From Corallococcus interemptor (lineage in GTDB: Bacteria > Myxococcota > Myxococcia > Myxococcales > Myxococcaceae): a stretch of 50,248 bases of DNA. Both the position numbers and the translations under genes were made by a program. Of the stretch, positions 24,012 through 31,920 are shown one piece after another; the first letter of the stretch is position 1; every line of letters begins with the position of its first letter. The stretch covers positions 1-50,248 of the forward strand of contig NZ_RAWM01000056.1 of assembly GCF_003668875.1 (NCBI RefSeq), given 5' to 3'. The notes beneath the pieces were generated by a model. That model did not search any database, was not told the origin of the DNA, and worked only from the letters and a program-made list of their open reading frames with translations.

Positions 24012-25994
24012 ATGAAGCCCTCCCTGCTGCTCGTCGAAGCCCCGGGCCCGCACCGGGAGCTCCTGTCCCTGGCGTTCCAGAGCCAGGGCTGGCGGGTGCT
24101 GCTGGCGGCGGGGGTGGAGGCGCTGTCGCACGCGCTGCGCGAGTCCCCGCCGGTGCACCTGGTGCTGGCGGCGGGGCCGCTGCTGAGCTCGGTGGCGGGG
24201 CTGGTGGACGCGCTGCGCGGGGCGCTGGCCACGTCCGGGGCCCGGCTCTGGGTGGAGGCCCCCGCGGCCGAGCAGGACGCCCTGCGGAGGCTGGGGGTGC
24301 CGGTGACGGGCTTCCTGTCGCCGGGCCTGTCGCTGGGCGCGCGGGTGGAGGCGGTGCGTCAGGCCCTGCCCGCGGAGGCACGGGAGGCGGAGGGCCGCCG
24401 GACCGTGTTGCGGGTGCTGGTGGCGGAGGATGACCCGGTCTACCGCAAGCTCCTGCAGCTGGCGCTGGCCCCCTTCCGCTTCGAGCTGATGGAGGCGGAG
24501 GACGGCCTGGCCGCGCTGGAGCTGGCGCGGCGGCACCCGCCGGACATCGTGCTGGCGGACGTGCTGATGCCCCGCCTGGACGGCTTCCGGCTGTGCCTGG
24601 CCCTGCGCCAGGATCCGAAGCTCGCGCGCCTGCCGGTCATCCTCACGCACGCCACCGCGCCGGACGAACTGGACCTGCGCATGGCGGCCAACGTGGGGGC
24701 CAACGGCTTCGTGCGGCGCACGCAGGGGGACGACGAGCTGGTGGCCACGCTCTTGCGTGAGGCGCGCGCGGAGGGCCCGCTGCCCGCCCCCGTGCCCGGC
24801 GAGCTGTCCACGGAGACGCACCTGTATTCGATGGTCCGCCAGCTGGAGCGGCGGGTGGGCCTGCTGGAGCAGGCCGAGCGCACCGCGCGCGAGAGCGAGG
24901 AGCGCTACCGGCTGGTGGTGGCCGGGTCCTATGACGGTGTGTGGGATTGGGACGTGCGCAACCAGCGCATGTACTGGAGCCCGCGCCTGCTGGAGATGCT
25001 GGGGCTCAAGCCGGAGGACTTCCCGGGGACGTCCGAGGCGTTCCTCGCGCGGGTGCACCCGGAGGACCGGGACGAGGTGGCGTCCGCGCTGGCGCGGCAC
25101 CTGGAGCAGGGCACGCCCTACGACGTGTCGTTCCGGCTGAAGCACGAGGCCGGGGGCTACCGCTCGTGCGTGAGCCGGGGCCGGGCCCTCCGCGACGCGC
25201 AGGGCCGGCCGGTGCGCATGGCGGGCATCATTGGCGACGTGACGGAGCAGCTGCGGCTGTACCGCGAGGCGCGTGAGGCGGTGCGCGTGCGGGACGAGTT
25301 CCTGGCGGTGGCCGCGCATGAGTTGCGCACGCCCCTGGCCGCGCTGCGGCTGCGCGTGCAGGGCTCGGCGGCGGCGCTGAAGCACGAGCACCCGGTGGCG
25401 CCGGAGCGGCTGGAGCGCGCGCTGGTGGCGGCGGACCGGCAGGTGCAGCGGCTGGCGGACCTGGTGGAGGGGCTGCTGGACGTGTCGCAGATGCAGGGCC
25501 ACGCGCCCCGGCTGAACCTGGAGGACGTGGACCTGGGGCAGGTGGTGCGGGACGTGGTGGTGCGCTCGGAGGAGATGGCGACGCGCGCGGGGTGCCTGCT
25601 GGTGGTGCGGGAAGTGGCGTCCGCGGTGGGCCGCTGGGACGCGCTGCGGCTGGGGCAGGTGGTGACGCACCTGCTGGTGAACGCGGTGAAGTTCGGTCCG
25701 GGCAAGCCCGTGGAGCTGGAGGTCCGGGCGGACGGGGACGAGGCCTTGCTGGTGGTGCGCGACCACGGCATCGGCATCGCGCCGGACCGGGTGGACGGCC
25801 TGTTCCGCCGCTTCGAGCGGGCGGTGCCCACGCGCAACTACGGCGGGCTGGGGTTGGGCCTGTACCGCCTGCATCGCATCGTGGAGGCGCACGGCGGCGA
25901 GGTGGCGGTGACGAGCACGCCGGGCCAGGGCGCCACCTTCAAGGTGCGGCTGCCCCTCGCGGGGCCTCCGGTGGTTCCGGTGGGCCACGCCTGA
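24012..25994 (+). CDS. Receiver-PAS histidine kinase with N-terminal pseudo-receiver
   Basis: 660 residues from ATG 24012 (MKPSLLLVEAP). Domains: (1) about 1-118, a receiver-like fold without any phosphorylation residues; (2) about 132-250, a receiver with VLVAEDDP and phospho-acceptor D183 (IVLADVLMPRLDG), but the conserved Lys is replaced (GFVRRT); (3) a helix, then PAS about 295-415 (YDGVWDWDVRNQRMYWSP); (4) dimerisation helix with H436 in AVAAHELRTPLAAL; (5) ATPase with NAVKFG, VRDHGIGI, GGLGLGLYRLH. No membrane segments, so a soluble orphan kinase whose activity is probably set by the receivers. Earlier in-frame ATG 23886 gives a non-protein-like leader and is rejected. Confidence 0.92.
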   Translation: MKPSLLLVEAPGPHRELLSLAFQSQGWRVLLAAGVEALSHALRESPPVHLVLAAGPLLSSVAGLVDALRGALATSGARLWVEAPAAEQDALRRLGVPVTGFLSPGLSLGARVEAVRQALPAEAREAEGRRTVLRVLVAEDDPVYRKLLQLALAPFRFELMEAEDGLAALELARRHPPDIVLADVLMPRLDGFRLCLALRQDPKLARLPVILTHATAPDELDLRMAANVGANGFVRRTQGDDELVATLLREARAEGPLPAPVPGELSTETHLYSMVRQLERRVGLLEQAERTARESEERYRLVVAGSYDGVWDWDVRNQRMYWSPRLLEMLGLKPEDFPGTSEAFLARVHPEDRDEVASALARHLEQGTPYDVSFRLKHEAGGYRSCVSRGRALRDAQGRPVRMAGIIGDVTEQLRLYREAREAVRVRDEFLAVAAHELRTPLAALRLRVQGSAAALKHEHPVAPERLERALVAADRQVQRLADLVEGLLDVSQMQGHAPRLNLEDVDLGQVVRDVVVRSEEMATRAGCLLVVREVASAVGRWDALRLGQVVTHLLVNAVKFGPGKPVELEVRADGDEALLVVRDHGIGIAPDRVDGLFRRFERAVPTRNYGGLGLGLYRLHRIVEAHGGEVAVTSTPGQGATFKVRLPLAGPPVVPVGHA

Positions 25995-26092
25995 AAGGCG
26001 GTCGTCCGGCTGGCCGGCGCTCTGTCGGGTGAGTCACAGTGGCGGACCCTGGGACGCTTTTCACCGGATGCGGAGGATGCAACTTCCTTCGC

Positions 26093-26503
26093 ATGGGAAA
26101 ACGACCCACCGTGCTGGTGCTCAACGGGAGCGAGGATCTCATCGAGGCACTGGAAGAGGTGCTGGACGAGGCGGGCTTCCAGACGAAGGGCGTGCGCGTC
26201 CAGGACGTCCTCCGCGGCCCCCTGGACTTCGCCACCCTGGTGCGGGAGACGACGCCAGCGGTCATCGTCTACGACATCAGCGTGCCCTTCGACCTGAGCT
26301 GGTACGCGTTCCAGAAGCTGGCCGCGACCCCCGCCGCCGCGGGCATCCCCTTCGTGCTCACCACCACCAACCGGGAGGGCGCGCAGGAGTACACGGGGCC
26401 AGATGTCATCGAGTTGCTGTTGAAGCCCTATGACATCGACCAGTTCACCCGGGCGGTTTCGCTGGCGGCGAAGCGGGGGGCTGTCGAGGCAGACGCACGG
26501 TGA
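26093..26503 (+). CDS. Atypical receiver-domain protein
   Basis: 136 residues from ATG 26093 (MGKRPTVLVLNGSED). The fold follows a receiver with a phospho-acceptor-like Asp in VIVYDISVPFDLSW, Thr in FVLTTTN and Lys in LLLKPYD. The N-terminal acidic metal-binding pair is replaced by Asn-Gly (VLVLNGSED), so normal phosphorylation chemistry is doubtful. The 3' end overlaps the convergent hybrid kinase gene by 59 bp. It may act as a constitutive interaction module. Confidence 0.85.
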   Translation: MGKRPTVLVLNGSEDLIEALEEVLDEAGFQTKGVRVQDVLRGPLDFATLVRETTPAVIVYDISVPFDLSWYAFQKLAATPAAAGIPFVLTTTNREGAQEYTGPDVIELLLKPYDIDQFTRAVSLAAKRGAVEADAR

Positions 26504-28082
26504 GGGTGGTGCCGGCCTCCGCCGTGCTCGTCACGCTTACGGTGCCGCCGTGGGCCTGCACCACCTGCCGCACGATGAAGAGCCCCAGGCCGATGCTGCG
26601 GTCCGCGCGGTTCTCCCGGTGCGGGGTGCCCCGCTCCAGGGGGGCGAAGAGGCGCGGCAGCAGGTCCTCGGGGATGGGGGCTCCGGCGTTATGCACTTCC
26701 AGCACGACGCCGTCGGCTTCACCCCGGCTGACCACCTGGATGGGAGCGGCCGGGTCGCCGTAGGCCAGCGCGTTGCCCAACAGGTTGCTCACCACCTGGG
26801 CCAGCCGGTCCGCGTCCCACGTTCCCGCGCCGTCCCCTGTCCATGAATGCAGCAGGACGCGTCCGGGGGCCTGGGACCGCACCTCTTCCACGGCGGCGTC
26901 CACCAGGGCGTGGAAGTCCGCGTCCTGGGGATGCAGGGTGAGGCCGCCGTGGCGCACCACGGTGAAGTCCAGCAGGTCGCGGATCATCCGCACGGCGCGC
27001 TCGGCGGAGGCGCGGATCCGGCGCACGCGCTTCTCTTGTGCTTCGTCCAGGGAGGTCCGCTCCAGCAGCGACGCGGACAGGAGGACGGCGGACAGGGGGG
27101 TGCGCAGGTCGTGGCTCACGATGCCAATGAGCTGCCGCTCGAAGTCCGCGTTCTGGTGGGACTCCCGCTCCAACTGCTTTCGCGCGGTCACGTCCCGCAG
27201 GGCACCCACCACCTGGACGACCGCGCCCGCGCCGTCGCGGACGATGAGGGCCTGATCCTCCACGTCCCGCCAGGTACCCCGTGCGTCAAGGAACCGGTGG
27301 CTGCTGCGCCACAGGTTTTCGCCCCCGGCGATGGCGTCCCGGAAGCTCCGCCGCACGGTCGCGAGGTCGTCCGGGTGGATGCGCTCGTGCCACCAGTCCT
27401 GGCGCGACACCCGAGGGTTTTCCAGTGTCCCCAGCAGGTCCCGGCCGCCGCTGCTCCATTCCAGGGTGTCCGTCTGGGAGTCCCACTCCCAGATGGCGTC
27501 CTGGGTGGCACGCGCGGCCAGCCGGAAGCGCTGATCGCTGTTCCAGGCTCGCGACTCCGCGGCGCGGACCTCCGCGAGGGCGCTCTCCGCCAGGGTGCGG
27601 CGGGCCTGCTCGTCAGACAGGCTCCGGCGGGTCGTGTTGAGCGCCGCGTTCGACAGCGCCTCCTGCTCGCGCTGCCGCCAGCTCCAGTGTGCGAGCCCCA
27701 GCACGCGGGCCGCCAGCTCGGAGGAACGGAACGGCTTGAAGACGTAGTCATTGGCGCCCGCGCCCAGGCCCTCGATGACGTCCTCCGCGCGCTGGTGGGA
27801 GGTCAGCAGCAGCACGGGGAGCATCGCCGTGGCCGCGTTGCCCCGGACGAAGGCGCAGACCTCCAGGCCGGTGAGGCCCGGCGTCTCCCGGTCCAGGATG
27901 AACACGTCCGGGGGCGTCTGGATGCTCAAGGCCTCCACCAGCACCGCCCCGTCGGAGAACACGGTGACGTCGCACACGGGAGCCAACGCCGAGCGAGCGG
28001 CGAGCGCTTCCGTCGGGGAGTCTTCCAGCAGCCAGACCCGCGGAGCACGCGGGGTGGACGTGTTGAGGGGAGCAGGAGACAT
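26445..28082 (-). CDS. Receiver-PAS histidine kinase (orphan, cytoplasmic)
   Basis: 545 residues from ATG 28082; a start at 28160 is possible, as neither has a strong ribosome site. Receiver at about 14-130 (WLLEDSPTEA, phospho-acceptor in VFILDRETPGLTG, Lys in YVFKPF). A coil follows, then PAS about 185-305 (DAIWEWDSQTDTLEWSS with a PAC ending GALRDVTARK). Phospho-acceptor H324 lies in LIGIVSHDLRTPLSAV, then the ATPase domain (NLLGNALAYGD, SIGLGLFIVRQVVQAHGG). The N-terminal receiver makes this an input-receiver (reverse-hybrid) kinase. The GIVSHDLRxPL H-box recurs in other kinases here, so they are paralogues. Confidence 0.92.
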   Translation of the reverse strand: MSPAPLNTSTPRAPRVWLLEDSPTEALAARSALAPVCDVTVFSDGAVLVEALSIQTPPDVFILDRETPGLTGLEVCAFVRGNAATAMLPVLLLTSHQRAEDVIEGLGAGANDYVFKPFRSSELAARVLGLAHWSWRQREQEALSNAALNTTRRSLSDEQARRTLAESALAEVRAAESRAWNSDQRFRLAARATQDAIWEWDSQTDTLEWSSGGRDLLGTLENPRVSRQDWWHERIHPDDLATVRRSFRDAIAGGENLWRSSHRFLDARGTWRDVEDQALIVRDGAGAVVQVVGALRDVTARKQLERESHQNADFERQLIGIVSHDLRTPLSAVLLSASLLERTSLDEAQEKRVRRIRASAERAVRMIRDLLDFTVVRHGGLTLHPQDADFHALVDAAVEEVRSQAPGRVLLHSWTGDGAGTWDADRLAQVVSNLLGNALAYGDPAAPIQVVSRGEADGVVLEVHNAGAPIPEDLLPRLFAPLERGTPHRENRADRSIGLGLFIVRQVVQAHGGTVSVTSTAEAGTTLTVRLPRQPPASPPAKPPG

Positions 28083-28292
28083 CAGGGGTGGGTCGTTTCC
28101 TATCCGGACCGCCCGGCTGGCGTCCAGATGCGTGGCCTGCTTCACGGGGGCGCCTGGCATCCAGCCGTGCAGGCGCGTTCGTCCGTGCTCGAACGAAGGC
28201 GGCGCACCGGGGTGTGCGGTGCCGCGACGACCTCCGTGTGCCTTTCAGCGCCTGGCCCCGCCACAGCGCCGACGTGACGCTCTCCGATGCTG

Positions 28293-28664
28293 TCAGTCGC
28301 CCAGGTCCTCCAGGGCCAGCTCCAACTGCTCGCGGTAGAGCGGCACCACCTCCATGGCGAGCAGGTCCTCCAGCAGCTTCCGCGCTCCAGGCGTGTCACC
28401 CGCTCGCACGAGGTCCCGCGCCCTCATCTCCGTGATGTTCAGCCGGATGGAGCCCTCGCGGATCCGCCCGCGCGCTTCGCGAAGCAGGGCCGTCGCGGTG
28501 GCCACGCCCTGAACGGCTGCCTGAGCATCGGGCTCGGGGATGCCCACCTGCCGGGCCGTGCGCAGCAGCAACTCGCGCACCTCCGGGGTGAGCACCAGTG
28601 CTTCGCCCGCCTCCAGACGTGAAGCCAACTGCCGCACCGGGTCCCAGTCGATGTCCTCGGACAT
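28293..28664 (-). CDS. DUSAM domain (DUF2379) protein
   Basis: 123 residues from ATG 28664; the frame extension to 28850 overlaps the previous gene and is rejected. It matches the Myxococcus/Stigmatella DUSAM paralogous family as I remember it: DWDPVRQLASRLEAGEALVL, TPEVRELLLRTARQVGI, ATALLREARGRIREGS and EVVPLYREQ. All-helical, cytoplasmic, function unknown. The family is restricted to myxobacteria and often sits beside polymorphic toxin/immunity genes. It follows the immunity gene by 2 nt, so it is probably part of that module. Confidence 0.9.
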   Translation of the reverse strand: MSEDIDWDPVRQLASRLEAGEALVLTPEVRELLLRTARQVGIPEPDAQAAVQGVATATALLREARGRIREGSIRLNITEMRARDLVRAGDTPGARKLLEDLLAMEVVPLYREQLELALEDLGD

Positions 28665-28666
28665 GC

Positions 28667-29263
28667 TCAGTGCCCGCCCTTCTTCTTGCGCGGCCCCGTC
28701 ACACGCTCGAAAGAAATGCCCAGATTGCCAATCTGTTCGAGTGCATCCTTGATCGCTTCTGAAACAATAAAGGCGGTCTTGAACTTCATTGGCCTGAGAA
28801 CGAGAGCACCCTCGGCCTTCGCCGAATCGATTCTCAATCCGGAGATCCAACGGTACGCACCCTGATGCTCAGGATGAGGGTCGTCCTGCTCGTAAGGCTG
28901 TAGTCCCTCGCAGTTCGCTTCATCAATGCAATCAACGGTCTTGAGTGCATTGACGATGCAGTAGCGCTCTGGCGCACCTTCTACCGTCACCGGGAAAAGT
29001 TGCACGTCATCAGGAGCCAGCATCTTGAAGGCATCCGCTACTTCTTGGCTGACGATGGGCACTCGCTCTACCCCCGCGAACATGAAGGCGCGTCTCACTC
29101 CCTGATTCCGGACCCGAGCCTTGATGGGACCAGGGTGGGGAAGAACACGCCCCGTGGTGAACATCCAAGGTGCCTCGAAGGTCCCTCCGGATGCAGGGAC
29201 GGGAGTCGTGATGTACCACTGGGGTACATCCGCGATGTCCACCCAATAGAAATGACGTTCCAC
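28667..29263 (-). CDS. Imm11/DUF1629-like immunity protein (SitI-type)
   Basis: 198 residues from ATG 29263, one base after the toxin stop. The sequence matches my recollection of DUF1629/Imm11-type immunity proteins common in myxobacteria: FMFAGVERVPIVSQEVADAF, DVQLFPVTVEGAPERYCIVN, ALKTVDCIDEANC, then WISGLRIDSAKAEGALVLRP and AFIVSEAIKDALE. Cytoplasmic. It should neutralise the AHH nuclease encoded directly upstream, either as the cognate SitI or as a kept orphan now that the toxin gene carries a stop. Confidence 0.87.
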   Translation of the reverse strand: MERHFYWVDIADVPQWYITTPVPASGGTFEAPWMFTTGRVLPHPGPIKARVRNQGVRRAFMFAGVERVPIVSQEVADAFKMLAPDDVQLFPVTVEGAPERYCIVNALKTVDCIDEANCEGLQPYEQDDPHPEHQGAYRWISGLRIDSAKAEGALVLRPMKFKTAFIVSEAIKDALEQIGNLGISFERVTGPRKKKGGH

Positions 29264-29264
29264 T

Positions 29265-30227
29265 TCACTCTCCCGCCTTCACGATTTGACGCCGCAACTT
29301 CGAGCCCGGCGTCAGCAGCTCATTTGCAATCTTCGCGAGTTCTTTCAACAACTCGGCCCGGCAGGTCTCAGGGGTCTTGCATGGACTGACGGCATCTTGC
29401 AGGCGTCCCACCACTTCGCGGTGGTATGCTGCGGAGTGCGGCCCCTCGTGCCCCTTGAGCCGCACCTTGTTTGCCACGTCCTCCAGACTCATGCCCGCCT
29501 TCTCGAAGATTTCCTCGCAGATCGGCGTCCAGGGACCACCCGTTGCCGCGGAGGTGGCATTCTTGTTGGTGCAGATGTGATGAACCGGCCCTTCGGCATC
29601 ACCTGGAATCTGGTTGTTCGAGTACATCCCAAGAGCTGCAACGGCCCCTGGCGCAAGCGAGACGTTGAGCACGCCCGCAGCGGGCAATGCGATGGACGTC
29701 ACTCCACCATTCAGAGCCGCCCCCAGCGGGAATCCAGCTTCTGCTTGTGCTCGAAGCGCGGCCAGGGGGAAGCCTGGCAGTTTCGGGCCCTGGGCTGCCA
29801 TCGCGCTTTTCCCGCCGAGTGACGCGGTGACGAGCAACACCAGGACGCGTGTGCCATTCATACCCAGCACTTTTCCGAAGCGATGACCGATGTCCTGCAA
29901 TTCAATGACGCTCGTTGCTCTCTCCGCGTCATCCCACAACCGGACGAAGCCCTGGCCAATCTCCCAGACTGGCACCACGCCCAGATAGGCCACCATCGCC
30001 GCGGTCAGTGCCACCGCGATGACCTTGGTGACCGGTTCGGGAATCGCCATGGTGAGGAGCACGGTCATGGCGGCAGACGTCACCATCGCTCGGAGCATCA
30101 CCGGGTTCAGCATCTTGCCAACCTCGGCCTCGACACTTTCCCATACGGTATCGAGCGCGAAGGACAGGGCCATCAGCGTCCGGTCCTTGCGCGAGAAAGT
30201 CAGTCCCGTTCCGCCCACCAGGGACAA
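29265..30227 (-). CDS. SitA5-like toxin, main portion with C-terminal AHH nuclease domain
   Basis: 320 residues; the frame opens at a TTG, with a first ATG at 30173. It lacks a signal peptide, because the lipoprotein N-terminus lies in the same frame upstream of a single TGA (30282-30284). Residues about 40-175 are hydrophobic helices (TSAAMTVLLTMAIPEP, VALTAAMVAYLGV) typical of SitA lipoprotein toxins. The C-terminus (about 215-290) has VHHICTNKN, TPICEEIFEKAGMSLEDVAN and GHEGPHSAAYHREVV, the AHH variant of the HNH/EndoVII nuclease fold. In Myxococcus SitA toxins pass between kin by TraA/TraB outer-membrane exchange. The cognate immunity gene follows 1 nt away. Confidence 0.85.
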   Translation of the reverse strand: MSLVGGTGLTFSRKDRTLMALSFALDTVWESVEAEVGKMLNPVMLRAMVTSAAMTVLLTMAIPEPVTKVIAVALTAAMVAYLGVVPVWEIGQGFVRLWDDAERATSVIELQDIGHRFGKVLGMNGTRVLVLLVTASLGGKSAMAAQGPKLPGFPLAALRAQAEAGFPLGAALNGGVTSIALPAAGVLNVSLAPGAVAALGMYSNNQIPGDAEGPVHHICTNKNATSAATGGPWTPICEEIFEKAGMSLEDVANKVRLKGHEGPHSAAYHREVVGRLQDAVSPCKTPETCRAELLKELAKIANELLTPGSKLRRQIVKAGE

Positions 30228-30281
30228 GCATTCGTCAGAATCGGGGCAGATGCGCGCGTACAGTGACTCAGGTGAACTTCC

Positions 30282-30563
30282 TCAGTTGGAATCCGCGAGG
30301 CCTTTCGTGGACGCGAGTAGGGACCTGGACCGTACCCACTCTCGCTGGCCCGCCGCATCTGACTCGCGGAATGCAACCTCCATGCGCATGTCGAGGATGA
30401 GTTGCGTGAGGGCCGCCTTGAATTCCTTCTCAGTCACTTCGACCGGATCGACGTCGACGGACGCGTGGATGACTCGCTGTCCATTTCCGGCATCGATATG
30501 GACAACACGGGTGGTGGCGCAGCCTGAAATCAGCAGCAGGGCGATGACTCCGACCAGCCTCAT
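30282..30563 (-). CDS. SitA-like lipoprotein N-terminus, separated by in-frame stop
   Basis: 93 residues from ATG 30563; a frame start at 30629 is rejected. Signal MRLVGVIALLLISGCATT contains a canonical lipobox (ISGC). Then HIDAGNGQRVIHASVDVDPVEV and TEKEFKAALTQLILDMR, the usual SitA/SitA5 leader. The stop TGA at 30282-30284 is followed in the same frame by 18 sense codons leading straight into the 29265-30227 frame, so the ancestral gene was one ORF of about 430 codons. It may now be a pseudogene, rely on readthrough, or reflect a sequencing error. Confidence 0.65.
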   Translation of the reverse strand: MRLVGVIALLLISGCATTRVVHIDAGNGQRVIHASVDVDPVEVTEKEFKAALTQLILDMRMEVAFRESDAAGQREWVRSRSLLASTKGLADSN

Positions 30564-30695
30564 GGAACCCCCGACTGTATCCTCCAGTAACCAGGAGGTG
30601 CGGTATCCTGACTTTGTGCTGATGCCCATCGACTCACAAGGTCTGTCCTGGTTTCAAGCGATGGGGGTGAGTTGCCAGCGTGCCGCACCTGCCGA

Positions 30696-30723
30696 CGCCC
30701 GCCGTCTGATGCGACGGCGGGCG
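30696..30723 (-). terminator. Probable terminator of the deoxyhypusine-synthase-like gene
   Basis: A perfect 11-bp GC-rich stem (30696-30706 with 30713-30723) and 6-nt loop begins 10 bp past the stop at 30734. There is no T-run, so it is hairpin-only. Confidence 0.5.
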
Positions 30724-30733
30724 GGCTGTCACG

Positions 30734-31756
30734 TCAGCGCCGGTGTCTGGCGATGAGCGCGTTCGCCGCTTCCGGCTGGCGCTGGCACTCCAGCAGCGCG
30801 CTCAGCATCAGCGGCGCGACGATGGTGGCGTCCGACTCGATGACGAACATCGGCGTCTGTTCCGTGAGCTTGTCCCAGGTGATCTTCTCGTTGGGCGTGG
30901 CCCCCGAGTACGAGCCGTAGGACGTCGTCGAGTCGCTGATCTGGCAGAAGTACGCCCACGGCTTCACCGGCTGTTGCAGGTCGTACTTCGTCGACGGCAC
31001 CACGCAGATGGGGAAGTCCCCGGCGATGCCGCCTCCAATCTGGAAGAAGCCGACCCCCTTCCCCGCGGAGAGCTCCGCGTAGCGGTCGTAGAAGTCGGCC
31101 ATGTACTCGATGCCTGACTTGACGATGCTCGCGCCGCACTCGCCCGTCTTCACGTAGGACGCGAAGATGTTCCCGAACGTCGAGTCCTCGTAGCCGGGAA
31201 CCACGATGGGCAGCTTGCGCTTCGCCGCCTCCAGCAGCCAGCAGGCCTCGGGGTCCCCCTCGTACGCCGAGGGCTCCAGCACCTGGATGAGCTCGTAGAA
31301 GTACTCGTGCCAGAAGCGGCGCTCGCCCTTTCGCGATGCGGTCTTCCACATGGGGACGATGAACTTCTCCACCGCCCGGAACGCCTCGTCCTCCGGGATG
31401 CTCGTGTCGGTGACCCGGCGCATCCGCTGATCCAGGATGCGCGTGTCATCCTGCTTGGTCATGTAGCGGTACTCGGGGAAGTCCTTGTACGCCGCGTGCG
31501 CGACGAGCCGGAAGAGCGACTCCTCCAGGTTGGCGCCCGTCACCGACAGGCCGTGGATCAACCCCGCGCGGATGGCGGGCGCGAGCGTGATGCCCAGCTG
31601 CGCGGAGGACATCGCGCCCGCGACGCTCCAGAACATCCGGCCACCGTCCGACACGTGCTCCCAGTAGGACAGGAGCGCGTCACGCGTCGCGCGGGCGTTG
31701 AAGTTCTTGTAGTTCGTGAGGACGAAATCGAGGACGGGAAGTTCGGACGCGGGCAT
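30734..31756 (-). CDS. Deoxyhypusine synthase family protein
   Basis: 340 residues from ATG 31756 with GGAGG 5 nt upstream; the long upstream frame to 32317 is Arg/Pro-rich and rejected. Signature segments include GGRMFWSVAGAMSSAQLG, LIHGLSVTGANLEES, VPGYEDSTFGNIFAS, FQIGGGIAGDFPI and SYGSYSGATPNEKITWDK; the final Lys is at the position of the catalytic Lys of deoxyhypusine synthase (SWGK in eukaryotes). Eukaryotic and archaeal enzymes move the aminobutyl group of spermidine to eIF5A; bacteria have no eIF5A. Bacterial members are thought to make polyamines such as homospermidine, but the activity of this one cannot be read from sequence. It is a single gene flanked by toxin/immunity modules. 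Confidence 0.93.
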   Translation of the reverse strand: MPASELPVLDFVLTNYKNFNARATRDALLSYWEHVSDGGRMFWSVAGAMSSAQLGITLAPAIRAGLIHGLSVTGANLEESLFRLVAHAAYKDFPEYRYMTKQDDTRILDQRMRRVTDTSIPEDEAFRAVEKFIVPMWKTASRKGERRFWHEYFYELIQVLEPSAYEGDPEACWLLEAAKRKLPIVVPGYEDSTFGNIFASYVKTGECGASIVKSGIEYMADFYDRYAELSAGKGVGFFQIGGGIAGDFPICVVPSTKYDLQQPVKPWAYFCQISDSTTSYGSYSGATPNEKITWDKLTEQTPMFVIESDATIVAPLMLSALLECQRQPEAANALIARHRR

Positions 31757-31920
31757 GCGGGCCTCCAGCAACGAGAGTGATGCTCGGGAGGCGCCAGACG
31801 CACGAATGCCACCCGAGGACCCCCTACGGTCACGACGCAGGGTCGTGCCGCCATCGGGGCGTCGAGTGGCTGCGGTTTCACTAACACGGGGTGCCGGGTG
31901 GCGCCACCCCGCGGGCAGGC

